Positions 9,382-17,756 are shown, counted from the first letter of the stretch. The stretch is 64,000 nt of DNA from Sandaracinaceae bacterium (GCA_040218145.1 JAVJQK010000094.1:1-64000), one strand, 5' to 3'. Program-made: numbers and translations. Notes: generated from the sequence alone by a model not told the origin.

Positions 9382-10551
9382 ATGATGTCGCCGGCGGCTT
9401 GGCGCACCACGGCCAAGCTCTCGCTGACGCAGCTGTTCGCATGGGGGGTTCTCTACTACACGTTCGCAGTGTGCATGCCCTTCATGCACGCGGAGCTGGG
9501 CTGGTCCGAAGCACGGCTCTCTCTGGGGTTCTCGCTGGCTCTCCTGCTGTCCGGTCTGGCGGCTCCACAGGTCGGCGGCTGGATCGACCGGCGAGGATCC
9601 CGGGGCGTGATGGTCGGTGGGGTTCTCGTCGGATCATTGGGCGTGGCGGTGTGGAGCATTTCGCAGAGCCTGCCGCAGTACCTGGCCGCCTGGGCGCTGA
9701 TCGGCGTGGCGATGGCGACGACGCTCTACGAACCGGCCTTCGCCACCGTGATTCACACGCACCCCGGTGAGAGCCGGAGAGCGATCATCTGGATCACGCT
9801 CGTCGGAGCGCTGGCCGCGACGCTCTTCATGCCGGCGTCGGAGGCGCTCTTCCGGGTCTTCGGCTGGCGCCCCGGACTGCAGATCATGGCCCTCGGCCTC
9901 GCGATAGCGGCCGTGCCGGCGAGCGCAGCCCTTCCGCGCCCGACGGGGGCGTCCGAGACCGGAGGACGGGCAGTCGAGCCCGTTTCGGCGCGCCCCCGCT
10001 CGTTCTGGATCCTCGGCGCGGTCTTGATGCTCGCAAATGCCGTGGCCGTGGCGGTGACCACGCACGCCGTGGCGTTCCTGATGCACCATGGGCAGAGCGT
10101 GCAGGCCGCCGCCGGCATCGTGGGGCTGACGGGGCTGGCCAAGCTCGCGGGCAGGCTCGTCATGGCCGGCGGTCGGCTCCCGGCCGCGGCGATCCTTCAG
10201 GGAACACTGCTCCTACAAGGGATCACGCTCGTGCTGCCCCTCGTGCTGCCGTCCGTGACGGCGCTCGTCGCGATGGTCCTGGTCTTCGGGGCGACCTCCG
10301 GCGCGCACACGATCTTGCGCCCGGTCCTCGTGGTGGAGACCTTCGGCACCGCCAGGTTCGGGAAGAACAACGGCGTCCTCCAGCTGATCACGACTGTCGC
10401 GAAGTCGACGGCACCGCTGGGAGTTGGATTCGCAGCCGGGTGGGTTGGCTACGACGGCGCGTGGATGGGGCTGGCGCTCCTGGCGTGTACGAGCAGCGGG
10501 CTGCTCTTCTTGCTCCCGAGGCCCGTGTCGAAACGGGCTCCAACCCGATGA
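9382..10551 (+). CDS. MFS transporter
   Basis: This is a 389-residue, 12-segment major facilitator protein. The conserved loop 2-3 signature GGWIDRRGSRGVMVGG follows the second membrane segment, and a hydrophilic centre (about 185-205) separates two six-helix halves. It starts at one of two tandem ATGs two bases after the flavoprotein stop, so the three genes from 7876 form a single operon. The substrate is not evident. From context it probably exports or imports the product of the flavoprotein, or a metal(loid) species. It is followed by a long non-coding repeat region. Confidence 0.9.
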   Translation: MMSPAAWRTTAKLSLTQLFAWGVLYYTFAVCMPFMHAELGWSEARLSLGFSLALLLSGLAAPQVGGWIDRRGSRGVMVGGVLVGSLGVAVWSISQSLPQYLAAWALIGVAMATTLYEPAFATVIHTHPGESRRAIIWITLVGALAATLFMPASEALFRVFGWRPGLQIMALGLAIAAVPASAALPRPTGASETGGRAVEPVSARPRSFWILGAVLMLANAVAVAVTTHAVAFLMHHGQSVQAAAGIVGLTGLAKLAGRLVMAGGRLPAAAILQGTLLLQGITLVLPLVLPSVTALVAMVLVFGATSGAHTILRPVLVVETFGTARFGKNNGVLQLITTVAKSTAPLGVGFAAGWVGYDGAWMGLALLACTSSGLLFLLPRPVSKRAPTR

Positions 10552-10625
10552 GGACGGTCGGGAATGGGTTCGCGCGGCTCGGGATCCCGACGTGCGCGGC
10601 ACGATGAACGATCTCGTCCTCAACG

Positions 10626-11400
10626 GCGCGCGGTCGTGTCGGGACGCGGGAGCGAGCGAAGCGAAGCGCGCTGCCTCCACCCCGCCAGGGCGGCCAGCGA
10701 GCGCGTAGCGCGAGCGCGAGCCGGCCAACGGCGTGGGTTGCTGTCGTGTCGGAGGAGCGAGCGAAGCGAAGCGCGCAGTCTCCATCGCGCCATGGCGGCC
10801 AGCGAGCGAGGGCGTAGCGCCAGCGTAGCCGGCCGACGGCGTGGGTTGCTGTCGTGTCGGGGGAGCGAGCGAAGCGAAGCGCGCAGTCTCCATCGCGCCA
10901 TGGCGGCCAGCGAGCGAGGGCGTAGCGCCAACGAAGCCGTCCGACGGCGTGGGTTGCTGTCGTGTCGGGGGAGCGAGCGAAGCGAAGCGTGCAGCCTCCA
11001 CCCCGCCAGGGCGGCCAGCGAGCGAGGGCGTAGCGCGAACGAGAGCCGTCCGACGGCGTGGGTTGCTGTCGTATCGGGGGAGCGAGCGAAGCGAAGCGCG
11101 CAGCCTCCAGCCCGCCAGGGCGGCCAGCGAGCGAGGGCGTAGGGCGAACGAAAGCCGGCCGACGGCGTGGGTTGCTGTCGTGTCGGGGGAGCGAGCGAAG
11201 CGAAGCGCGTTGTCTCCCTCGCGCCAGGCAGCGAGGGAGGCGCGTTGCGAGCGATGGCGTAGGGCGAACGAAAGCCGTCCGACGGCGTGGGTTGCTGTCG
11301 TATCGCGGGAGCGAGCAAAGCGAAGCGCGCTGCCTCCATCGCGCCAGGGCGGCCAGCGAGCGCGAAGCGCGAGCGCGAGCCGCGGGGGCCCCAGTGCCCC
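10626..11400. repeat. Tandem array of 108-120-bp non-coding units
   Basis: The motif GCGTGGGTTGCTGTCGT recurs at 10731, 10839, 10947, 11056, 11165 and 11285, preceded by a degenerate unit near 10626, giving about seven units of 108, 108, 109, 109 and 120 bp. Each unit carries a run of GAGCGAGCGAAGCGAAGCG and a small inverted repeat. The inverted repeat is CGCCATGGCG in some units and CCGCCAGGGCGG in others. The variable unit length and the absence of ribosome sites argue against coding, although GC richness leaves long open frames on both strands. It fills the gap after the MFS gene. Confidence 0.8.
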
Positions 11401-11461
11401 GTCGCTGGGGTCGGCGTGGGAGCGCGCGGAGCGCGCGACCCGCCGTAGTCCGGGAGGGGGG

Positions 11462-11558
11462 CCCCATTGGCGCTTTGCCCAATGGGGGGAGGGCCTGCAT
11501 TCAGGCCCTCCAGAAGATAAAGAACCCCCCAGGCGGTGGATGGCCGCCTGGGGGGTTC
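11462..11558. terminator. Cluster of three consecutive strong hairpins
   Basis: Three perfect inverted repeats follow one another. The first is CCCCATTGG/CCAATGGGG (11462-11487, 8-nt loop). The second is GGAGGGCCTG/CAGGCCCTCC (11488-11511, 4-nt loop). The third is GAACCCCCCAGGCGG with its complement (11522-11558, 15-bp stem, 7-nt loop). None has a long T tract, so these may be rho-independent-like or bidirectional stops, or a structured RNA. They lie between the repeat array (MFS side) and the convergent gene ending at 11661. A weaker hairpin GGTGG/CCACC is at 11590-11604. Confidence 0.6.
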
Positions 11559-11660
11559 GCGCATCTGGAGGATGTGTGGATGGATGGATGGTGGAACAAC
11601 CACCCATTCAGCAGGCGCCGTGCCATCGCCCGGGGCGGGGATCGGCGGCGCGGTGGCGTG

Positions 11661-12743
11661 TCACGGTGTGCCAGGGGTGGGCGCGCTCGGCTCGGTCGGG
11701 TCGGTAGGCGCGCCTGGCTCGGTGGGCGCCTGCTCGGTGGGCGGCTCGTCGGTGGCGGACGCGTCCGCGGGCGCAGCTCCCTCGGGGAGGCGCATGTCGC
11801 GCAGACGCCAGAACCACTCGCCGGCGTCCGCGTCGACGTGCACCAGCGGGCAGCCCTGCTCGTCGACGCCGATCAGCGTCGTGATGCGAGCGGTCTGGCC
11901 CACGAAGGCCTCCATCTCTTCGACCCAGTTCGACTCGCCGGCCACGCTGCGGTGCCGGCCGAGGATCACCTCGGTGCCCACCGCGACGGGGCCGAAGTCG
12001 GCGTTCTCGTCGGTCATGCCGCAGGCCTGCGGGATGCGCTGATCGGGCTCGGGCTCGGGGGCGACGGGCCGGCCGTGATCGCTGGCGAGGCCCGGGCGGT
12101 AGGCCACGCCGCCGCCCTCGTCGGCGGAGAGCGTCAGGTCACGAACCCGCCAGAACCACTGGCGGCCGTCCGCGTCCACGTTGACGCCCGCGCAGCCGCT
12201 GTCGTCGGTCCCGGCCAGCTCCACCACCCGCGCGGTGCGGCCCACGAAGGCGGTCATCTGGGGCGTCCAGTTGTCGTCGCCGGAGACCGGGCGGTGTCGG
12301 CCCAGCACCACCACCGCGCCGACCTCCAGGCCATAGTCGACGGTGGCGTCGGTCTGCCCGCACTGCTGGGGGATCGGCGAGGCGCTGTGGGTGATCACCG
12401 GCTCGGTCGGCCGGCCGTGGCCGACGTTCAGGTCGCGGAGGCGCCAGAACCAGCGCCCGCCGTCGACGTCGAGGCGCACGCCGGGGCAGCCTCGGTCGTC
12501 GACCCCGCTGAGTCGGATCACGCGACCGGGCATGCCCAGGTAGCGGCCCATGCGGCCGTCCCAGTTCGGATCGCCGCCGATGAAGCGGTGACGCTGCGGC
12601 ACGACCTCGGAGCCGACGCGCACCGACCCGTAGTCCGCGCTCGCGGCGTCCTGGCCGCAGGCCTGCGGGCCCGCCTCCTGCGCGCTGACGCCGGGCGCCG
12701 CGAGGAGGGTCAGGAGGAAGCAAGCCGAGCGGACCGCGCGCAT
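11661..12743 (-). CDS. Secreted protein with three SH3-like (Mind-bomb-type) repeats
   Basis: This 360-residue protein has an N-terminal signal peptide (cleavage near VSAQ, about 21). Three repeats of about 80 residues follow, starting near 28, 127 and 236. Each has the pattern CG...ADYG, vGxEVxxxRHR, NWxxxM, a G-R-x-A turn, GxDxxGCxxVxxDxDG and WFWRxRDL. The W...M...G pattern recalls the SH3-type repeats of Mind-bomb proteins, a tentative link. The C-terminus is a Pro/Thr/Glu-rich tail. Conserved Cys pairs in each repeat suggest disulfides. No function is known; a carbohydrate- or protein-binding role would be a guess. Confidence 0.75.
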   Translation of the reverse strand: MRAVRSACFLLTLLAAPGVSAQEAGPQACGQDAASADYGSVRVGSEVVPQRHRFIGGDPNWDGRMGRYLGMPGRVIRLSGVDDRGCPGVRLDVDGGRWFWRLRDLNVGHGRPTEPVITHSASPIPQQCGQTDATVDYGLEVGAVVVLGRHRPVSGDDNWTPQMTAFVGRTARVVELAGTDDSGCAGVNVDADGRQWFWRVRDLTLSADEGGGVAYRPGLASDHGRPVAPEPEPDQRIPQACGMTDENADFGPVAVGTEVILGRHRSVAGESNWVEEMEAFVGQTARITTLIGVDEQGCPLVHVDADAGEWFWRLRDMRLPEGAAPADASATDEPPTEQAPTEPGAPTDPTEPSAPTPGTP

Positions 12744-12777
12744 GGGGCGGATGGTAGCAGCCTGTCTCGTCGGCGGA

Positions 12778-13911
12778 CTACCCGCCGCCCGCGGGCGACT
12801 CCGCGCAGCGCGCCGGCATGGGCTCGAGGTCGCGCACGAAGGTCGAGATGCGACCCTCGATCCGGATCGTCGCGTCTCCGCGTCGGAGCGTCCCCGAGAA
12901 CGAGCCCGTGATCGCGCCGCCGCGGCGCGGCTCGAAGGCGTCGAGCTGCAGGCTCCCCTCGGCGCCGCTGACCGACGTGAGCCCGCCGTGGCGGGGCAGG
13001 GCGAGCGAGAGCACCGCGTCGCTCGCGTTCAGGGGCAGCGTGATCGGGCGCGCGTCGCCCGGGGGCACGGCGAGCTCGAGGAAGAACGTCGGCGCGAAGG
13101 CGCCCGGGGACAGCGGCGCCGGAAGCTCGCCCGTCGGCCGCATGAGGCGCACCGCCCAGCGGCACGCGCGCGGGGTCAGCGTCACGCCGCGATCGAGCGC
13201 GTCGCGCTCCACCGTCACCGCGTCGTGCCCCTCCTCGGTCGCGGTGAGCTGGAAGACGGCCTCCTCCTCCGCGGCCGGGCTCCGCTGGCGCTCTCCGCCG
13301 AGCGCGTCGGCGTAGCGCCGGACCGCCGCCTCGCAGCGCACCCGATCGCCGCCGCGCAGGCGCGCGCAGCGCGCGACGTCCCCCGACAGCACCGCCTCGC
13401 AGCGCCCTCGCGCGGAGACCGGCGCGGCGCGGCAGAGCGAGGCGTCGCGCGCGGCCCACGCCACGCACTCGGGCTCGCGGCCCTCGTCCACGCGATCCTC
13501 CGGGCACGCGGCGGGGCGGCCGTGGAGCAGGGCCAGCCTGCGCCGGCAGCCCGCGCGGGTGGTGGACGGACCGAGCGCGTCGCAGGCCTCGGCGTCGCCC
13601 GCCTTCACCGCGGCGAGGCTCTCGCAGACCTCGTCGAAGAAGCCGTCGTAGGCCAGGTCGGCCACCGCCTCCGCGACGGCGGTCGGCGTCTCCGCCTGCA
13701 GCGACGCGAGGCACGCCTCCACGGTGGTGAACGCATCGACCGAGGCGCGCAGCCCCTCGACGTCGCTCGGCCAGCTCGCGGAGGGCGGCGGCGGCTCGTC
13801 GGGCGCCTCCATCGCGGGGCGCGTCGGGGCCGGGACGGGCGGCGGCCGCGGGGGCGCCTCCGCCTCCGAGCAGGCGGTCACGAGCAGCAGAGCCATCAGA
13901 TGGCGAGCCAT
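12778..13911 (-). CDS. Putative Cys-rich lipoprotein
   Basis: This is a 377-residue protein. I start it at the ATG at 13911, because it gives a compact lipoprotein signal (LLLVTAC, Cys at about 14) that a longer in-frame start would bury. A Pro-rich linker is followed by a helical segment with regularly spaced cysteines (ACLAS, VCESL, ACDAL, CRRRL, and so on to about 220), then a beta-rich C-terminal domain. No family was recognised. It is divergent from the outer-membrane protein gene at 14030; the 118-bp gap must hold both promoters. Confidence 0.7.
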   Translation of the reverse strand: MARHLMALLLVTACSEAEAPPRPPPVPAPTRPAMEAPDEPPPPSASWPSDVEGLRASVDAFTTVEACLASLQAETPTAVAEAVADLAYDGFFDEVCESLAAVKAGDAEACDALGPSTTRAGCRRRLALLHGRPAACPEDRVDEGREPECVAWAARDASLCRAAPVSARGRCEAVLSGDVARCARLRGGDRVRCEAAVRRYADALGGERQRSPAAEEEAVFQLTATEEGHDAVTVERDALDRGVTLTPRACRWAVRLMRPTGELPAPLSPGAFAPTFFLELAVPPGDARPITLPLNASDAVLSLALPRHGGLTSVSGAEGSLQLDAFEPRRGGAITGSFSGTLRRGDATIRIEGRISTFVRDLEPMPARCAESPAGGG

Positions 13912-14029
13912 GGCGCCGGAGCGTAGCGGGGAGCAGGTGGGATCGGGAGCGATGGGGGAGTCGAGGCGTGGATGGGCGGGGGATGGAGAGCGCATCGCTG
14001 CGCCGCGCGCACGCTGCTATCCTCCGGCG

Positions 14030-15253
14030 GTGTTTCGCTTCGCGCTGCTGACCGCGCTCGTCTGGGGGACGCCCCTCGTGGCCCTTGGCCAGGGCCCCGA
14101 TGCGCAGGTGCCCGACGAGTTCGCCGATGACGACGCGTTCGACGCGCTGGGCGAGCCCGACCCGCCCGCGCCGCCGGCCACGCCTGCGCCGCCATCCCAG
14201 CCCGCGCCGCCGGCCGAGGACGGCTTCGACGAGTTCGCCGACCCCGCGCCCGAGACGCCGCCCGCCGCGCCGAGCGACGCGGGGGACGCGCCGCCTCCCG
14301 AGGATGGCGAGCGCATGCGAATGCTCGTCGTCGACGCCGCCACCTTCGGCATCGACCCCGTCGTCGGGCGCGTGGCGAGCGCGACCATGCGCGAGACCGC
14401 GGCCGACATGGGCTACCGGGTGCTGACCCCCGAGGAGACCGTCGCCGCCGCGCAGCAGCTCCGCATGCCGTACCCGCCGACCCCCGCCGATCTGTGGCGC
14501 GTCTCGTGGGTCGCGCGCGTGCACCGCGGCGCCTTCGCCCGCGTCTGGGCGCACGCCGGGCAGTACGTGGTGGAGATCAGCGTGGCCAGCCTCGACGGCG
14601 CGGGCCCCTTCTTCGCGCGCGGGACCGCGGGCGCCGACGACCTGCGCGCCGTCATCGAGCGGCTGATGCGCAACGCCCTGCCGCCGCCGAGCGCGTGGAA
14701 CGTGACCGGCGCCCAGGCCGTCGACCGCGCGGCCGCGGGTGAGCCCGAGGCGCCCGTCGACGAGCTCGACGGCTCCACCGCGCCGACCGATCCCGAGCCC
14801 CCCGAGGAGCCGGAGCCCGAGGCCGAGCTGCGCCGCTGGTCGCTCACCTTGCAGACCGAGTCCGCCTTCGGCGCCTCGCAGGAGTTCTTCTACAACCACC
14901 TGATCGGCGCGCGCCTCGACTTCCGCATCACGCGCACCATCCTGCTCGGCGCCTACGTCGCCTACGCGAACCTCAACGGGCGCGACGGTCGGTCCGACAA
15001 CCTGCTCTTCATGCTCCAGTTCGAGAACCGCATCGTGCTCTCGAACGAGCTGGACCTGACCATCCCGCTCCGCGGCGCGGTGGGCTACCTGCCCTTCAAC
15101 GGGCCCGTGATCCGGCTCGCGGCGGGCTTGAACCTCGCGCTCAGCCCGCAGTGGGAGATCGGCGCGGATCTGCTCGTGCCGACCTTCTGGTTCATCCCCG
15201 GCCGGACGATCATCAGCCTGGACGTCGGCCTCGAGGCCACCTACCGCTTCTGA
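14030..15253 (+). CDS. Putative outer-membrane protein with acidic/Pro-rich linker
   Basis: This 407-residue protein is best started at GTG 14030, which gives a signal peptide (VFRFALLTALVWGTPLVALG). An Asp/Pro/Ala-rich region runs to about residue 95. A small alpha/beta domain (MLVVDAATFGIDP...IERLMRNAL, about 100-225) could be a TolB-N-like or LpoB-like fold. A second acidic linker and a C-terminal barrel-like part (about 270-407) follow, with alternating aromatic strands ending in LEATYRF, a typical outer-membrane C-terminal Phe. Function is unknown. A longer upstream open frame was not used, since it would run through the divergent promoter region. Confidence 0.72.
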   Translation: MFRFALLTALVWGTPLVALGQGPDAQVPDEFADDDAFDALGEPDPPAPPATPAPPSQPAPPAEDGFDEFADPAPETPPAAPSDAGDAPPPEDGERMRMLVVDAATFGIDPVVGRVASATMRETAADMGYRVLTPEETVAAAQQLRMPYPPTPADLWRVSWVARVHRGAFARVWAHAGQYVVEISVASLDGAGPFFARGTAGADDLRAVIERLMRNALPPPSAWNVTGAQAVDRAAAGEPEAPVDELDGSTAPTDPEPPEEPEPEAELRRWSLTLQTESAFGASQEFFYNHLIGARLDFRITRTILLGAYVAYANLNGRDGRSDNLLFMLQFENRIVLSNELDLTIPLRGAVGYLPFNGPVIRLAAGLNLALSPQWEIGADLLVPTFWFIPGRTIISLDVGLEATYRF

Positions 15254-15297
15254 GCGAGCGCGCATTCCCCGCTTGCGGACGCCCCGCTTGCGGAGGA

Positions 15298-15402
15298 GGG
15301 GACGGTGTTCGGTTGTTAAGTTCTGGTATGCAAACCGTGCATACCCGCAGGTGGAGGTGCGCAAAAAGTCCGTCCACAAGTTTACAACCGAACACCGTCC
15401 CC
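15298..15402. repeat. 105-bp inverted-repeat element (REP/MITE-like)
   Basis: The left arm GGGGACGGTGTTCGGTTGT (15298-15316) is exactly matched by its complement at 15384-15402, giving 19 bp perfect with partial continuation inward. Inside is a second hairpin GGTATGC/GCATACC (15325-15345, 7-nt loop) and a weaker GTGGA/TCCAC (15351-15377). The element is visibly less GC-rich than its surroundings. GGGGAC-type termini of this style occur in repeats mobilised by REP-associated tyrosine transposases; that attribution is inference. It ends 57 bp upstream of ttcA, so it may form part of its leader. Confidence 0.7.
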
Positions 15403-15459
15403 TGGTCCTCGTTCGGCGACGGGGGGCGCGTCGGGGTCTCCTCGGCTACGTTCGAGCGG

Positions 15460-16302
15460 ATGTCGGACGTCGTGGAACGAAAGCTGTACCGCCAGCTCAA
15501 GCGGAGCTGTGAGCGCTACGCGCTGCTCGCGGAGGGAGATCGCGTCATGGTCGCGCTCAGCGGCGGCAAGGACAGCTACACCATGCTGACCCTGCTCGAC
15601 CGGCTGGTGCCGCGCCTGCCCTTCTCGGTGGAGCTGGTCGCGGTGCACCTCGACCAGGTCCAGCCCGGCTACGACGGCGCGCCGCTGGTCGAGTGGCTCG
15701 AGGCGCGCGGCGGCCGCTGGGAGGTCCTGCGCGAGGACACCTACTCGGTGGTGACCGACAAGCTCGACGCGGGCGCGACCTACTGCTCGCTCTGCTCCCG
15801 GCTCCGGCGCGGCATCCTCTACTCGGCCGCGGAGCGCCTGGGCTGCAACAAGATCGCGCTCGGTCACCACCGCGACGACGCGCTCGAGACCTTCCTGATG
15901 AACCTGCTCTACAGCGGCAAGCTCCAGGCGATGCCGCCGTCGTACCGCACCAACTGCGACCGCTTCGACGTGATCCGCCCGCTCATCGAGTGCGAGGAGG
16001 ACCGCATCCGCAGCTACGCCGAGGCGCAGGCGTTCCCGATCATCCCGTGCAACCTCTGCGGCTCCCAGCCCGGGCTCAAGCGCGACAAGATGGCCGAGCT
16101 GCTCGAGACGCTCGAGGCGCAGATCCCCAACGTGCGCAGCGTGATGTTCAACGCGCTCTCGAACGTCCGCGCCAGCCACCTCCTCGACCCCGAGGTCGCC
16201 GCCTGGTGGGCCCAGCGCCCCGCCTCGCTCCGCCCCGATCCCTCGCCCCGCGACGACGCCCCGCGTCACGCCCGCGCGCTCCCGGTGCTCGGGCAGTCCT
16301 GA
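15460..16302 (+). CDS. ttcA: tRNA 2-thiocytidine(32) biosynthesis protein TtcA
   Basis: This 280-residue PP-loop ATPase is predicted to thiolate cytidine 32 of tRNA. The ATP pyrophosphatase loop SGGKDS is at 34-39. The two family CxxC motifs, CSLC (about 109-112) and CNLC (about 194-197), ligate the iron-sulfur cluster. HHRDDALETFLMNL is also characteristic. The ATG at 15460 matches the usual N-terminus (short helix before the PP-loop); the open frame extends upstream but without family similarity. A structured repeat element lies in its leader. Confidence 0.93.
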   Translation: MSDVVERKLYRQLKRSCERYALLAEGDRVMVALSGGKDSYTMLTLLDRLVPRLPFSVELVAVHLDQVQPGYDGAPLVEWLEARGGRWEVLREDTYSVVTDKLDAGATYCSLCSRLRRGILYSAAERLGCNKIALGHHRDDALETFLMNLLYSGKLQAMPPSYRTNCDRFDVIRPLIECEEDRIRSYAEAQAFPIIPCNLCGSQPGLKRDKMAELLETLEAQIPNVRSVMFNALSNVRASHLLDPEVAAWWAQRPASLRPDPSPRDDAPRHARALPVLGQS

Positions 16303-16319
16303 CTGCGCCAGATGGGCTC

Positions 16320-16351
16320 GCGCCAAGGCGCAAAGACGCCAAAGGGGCCGC
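16320..16351. repeat. Short GCCAAGGCGCAAAGACGCCAAAG-type intergenic motif
   Basis: A run built from repeated CGCCAA/GCGCAAAG words lies between ttcA and the next gene. Similar CGCCAAGGCGCAAAG strings are common intergenic repeats in high-GC genomes. It shows no ORF and no clear hairpin. It is immediately upstream of the GTG chosen for the zinc-ribbon protein. Confidence 0.4.
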
Positions 16352-16370
16352 GAGATGAACGCTTGCGATC

Positions 16371-16940
16371 GTGCAGGCGCTGGACGAGCCTGCCGGCGTG
16401 GGCAGCTACTTCCAGGTCGTGGCGTTCCCCGAGGTGCCCGCGGCCGAGGCCGCGGATCTGGCGCAGACGCTGGTCGCCAAGCTCGTGGCGCGAGGCGTCG
16501 TGCTCGCCGCGCCACGCGGCGACGAGCTCTCCCCCGGGTATCCACCGGGACCGCGCGCGCACGAGCACACGGAGCCCGACTTCGAGCACACCCGCCAGAC
16601 CTCGCACAACGGTCTGGTGGTCGAGACGAAGCGGAGCGTGTTCCACGCGGGGCAGAACGGCATCGAGCTGGCCTGCCGCGGTTGCGCCGTGGAGTTCGAG
16701 CCGGACGGCACGTTCGGCGACCGGGTCGGGGAGTGGTTCGACGGCGACGACGACGCCTCGTTCTCCTGCCCGGTGTGCGGTCACCGTGAGCGGCTGACCG
16801 ACTGGGACGGGCCTCAGCCATGGGTGTTCGGGCACCTCGGCCTCACGTTCTGGAACTGGCCGCCCCTGCTCCCCGCGTTCGTCCGCTCGCTCGAGGACAC
16901 GATCGGTCATCCCGCGCGCGTCGTGCACGGCAAGCTCTGA
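16371..16940 (+). CDS. Protein with a zinc-ribbon-like CxxC pair, unknown function
   Basis: This 189-residue soluble protein starts at GTG. It has an N-terminal alpha/beta part, a charged linker and, between about residues 102 and 142, two CxxC motifs (CRGC and CPVC) separated by about 30 residues, consistent with a zinc ribbon. The C-terminal part is aromatic-rich (LTFWNWPPL). I do not recognise a named family. It sits alone between ttcA and a convergent hypothetical gene, with a 16-bp gap to the latter. Confidence 0.7.
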   Translation: MQALDEPAGVGSYFQVVAFPEVPAAEAADLAQTLVAKLVARGVVLAAPRGDELSPGYPPGPRAHEHTEPDFEHTRQTSHNGLVVETKRSVFHAGQNGIELACRGCAVEFEPDGTFGDRVGEWFDGDDDASFSCPVCGHRERLTDWDGPQPWVFGHLGLTFWNWPPLLPAFVRSLEDTIGHPARVVHGKL

Positions 16941-16956
16941 CCCCAGCGATACGCGC

Positions 16957-17658
16957 TCAGCCCCAGACGCCGAGCGGGCGACCCGAGCGGGACGCCTCTT
17001 CGACGTGGAAGGCGAGCAGGCGAAGGTTGTAGAGGATCCCGTCGAGGGCTTCGGACATCTCTCCGTCGTGCGAGTCCTCCTCCAGGAGCGCTGGCGAGAG
17101 GGAGAGCCGTCCGGTCAGCGCGGTCAGGAACGCGCGGCCCTCACCGACCGAGCTCACGGCGATCCGACCCACCGCGAACGACTCCGGCGCCTCCGTGGGG
17201 AACACGAGCGCGTTGCCCCGCTCGACCGCGCGCGCGAAGGCGATGCCCGGGAAGCCGTCCCACGCGGCGTCGAGGAAGCCCGCCTCGAAGCTGCCGTCGG
17301 GCTCGATGGAGGCCAGCGCGTCTTCCGCGCTGGTCCCCTGCTCGGCCGCGAGCGCGACCGCCTGAAGCACGTGCCATCGCCGCGCGTCGAGCGCGTCCGG
17401 ATCCTGATGAAGGAACGGGCCGGTCGAACCGAGCGGGTTCCCGGCCGCGATCTCCAGGGCTCGCCCCACGCGCCGAGCGAGCAGGTATGCCCTGACGAAG
17501 TCGAGTCGGCCCGAGCCCGGACCCGCGGCCGCGGAAGCCGCCTGAAGCCCCTCTCGCGTCAGGGGATGCCGGTCGCCCGCGCGGAGCGCCGAGGCGGTGG
17601 CGCCGTCGACGTTCCGAAGGTGTACTGCCAGGTCGGCGGTGTAGACGTCGATCCCCAC
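16957..17658 (-). CDS. Hypothetical soluble protein
   Basis: This is a 233-residue, mostly helical protein with a GTG start (MGIDVYTADLAVHLRNVDG). No signal peptide, membrane segment or catalytic motif stands out. The middle contains a helical region, and the C-terminal helix (EALDGILYNLRLLAFHVEEA) is amphipathic. It may belong to a lineage-restricted family. It converges with the zinc-ribbon gene and diverges from the VOC-family gene at 17757. Confidence 0.65.
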   Translation of the reverse strand: MGIDVYTADLAVHLRNVDGATASALRAGDRHPLTREGLQAASAAAGPGSGRLDFVRAYLLARRVGRALEIAAGNPLGSTGPFLHQDPDALDARRWHVLQAVALAAEQGTSAEDALASIEPDGSFEAGFLDAAWDGFPGIAFARAVERGNALVFPTEAPESFAVGRIAVSSVGEGRAFLTALTGRLSLSPALLEEDSHDGEMSEALDGILYNLRLLAFHVEEASRSGRPLGVWG

Positions 17659-17756
17659 CGAGCCGGTCCTATCACGCGAGGGGAGGCCGCGGCACCAAGC
17701 GCGTTGTCGGCTTCGCGGCCAGGCGATACCGTCGGCCCCGAAGGGGAGGGCGCGCG

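Noticed and set aside
10388-11603. Long open frames on both strands through the 108-120-bp repeat array (up to about 460 codons)
   Set aside because: They are repetitive, Arg/Ser-rich translations without ribosome sites or domains, and several frames are open at once, as expected from GC bias.
12710-15379. Minus-strand open frame of about 890 codons covering 14-15 kb
   Set aside because: It runs antisense to the outer-membrane protein gene and through two genes in another frame; composition is His/Arg-rich as in shadow frames.
15151-15459. Upstream extension of ttcA
   Set aside because: The extra residues precede the conserved N-terminus, overlap the previous gene and translate through the inverted-repeat element.
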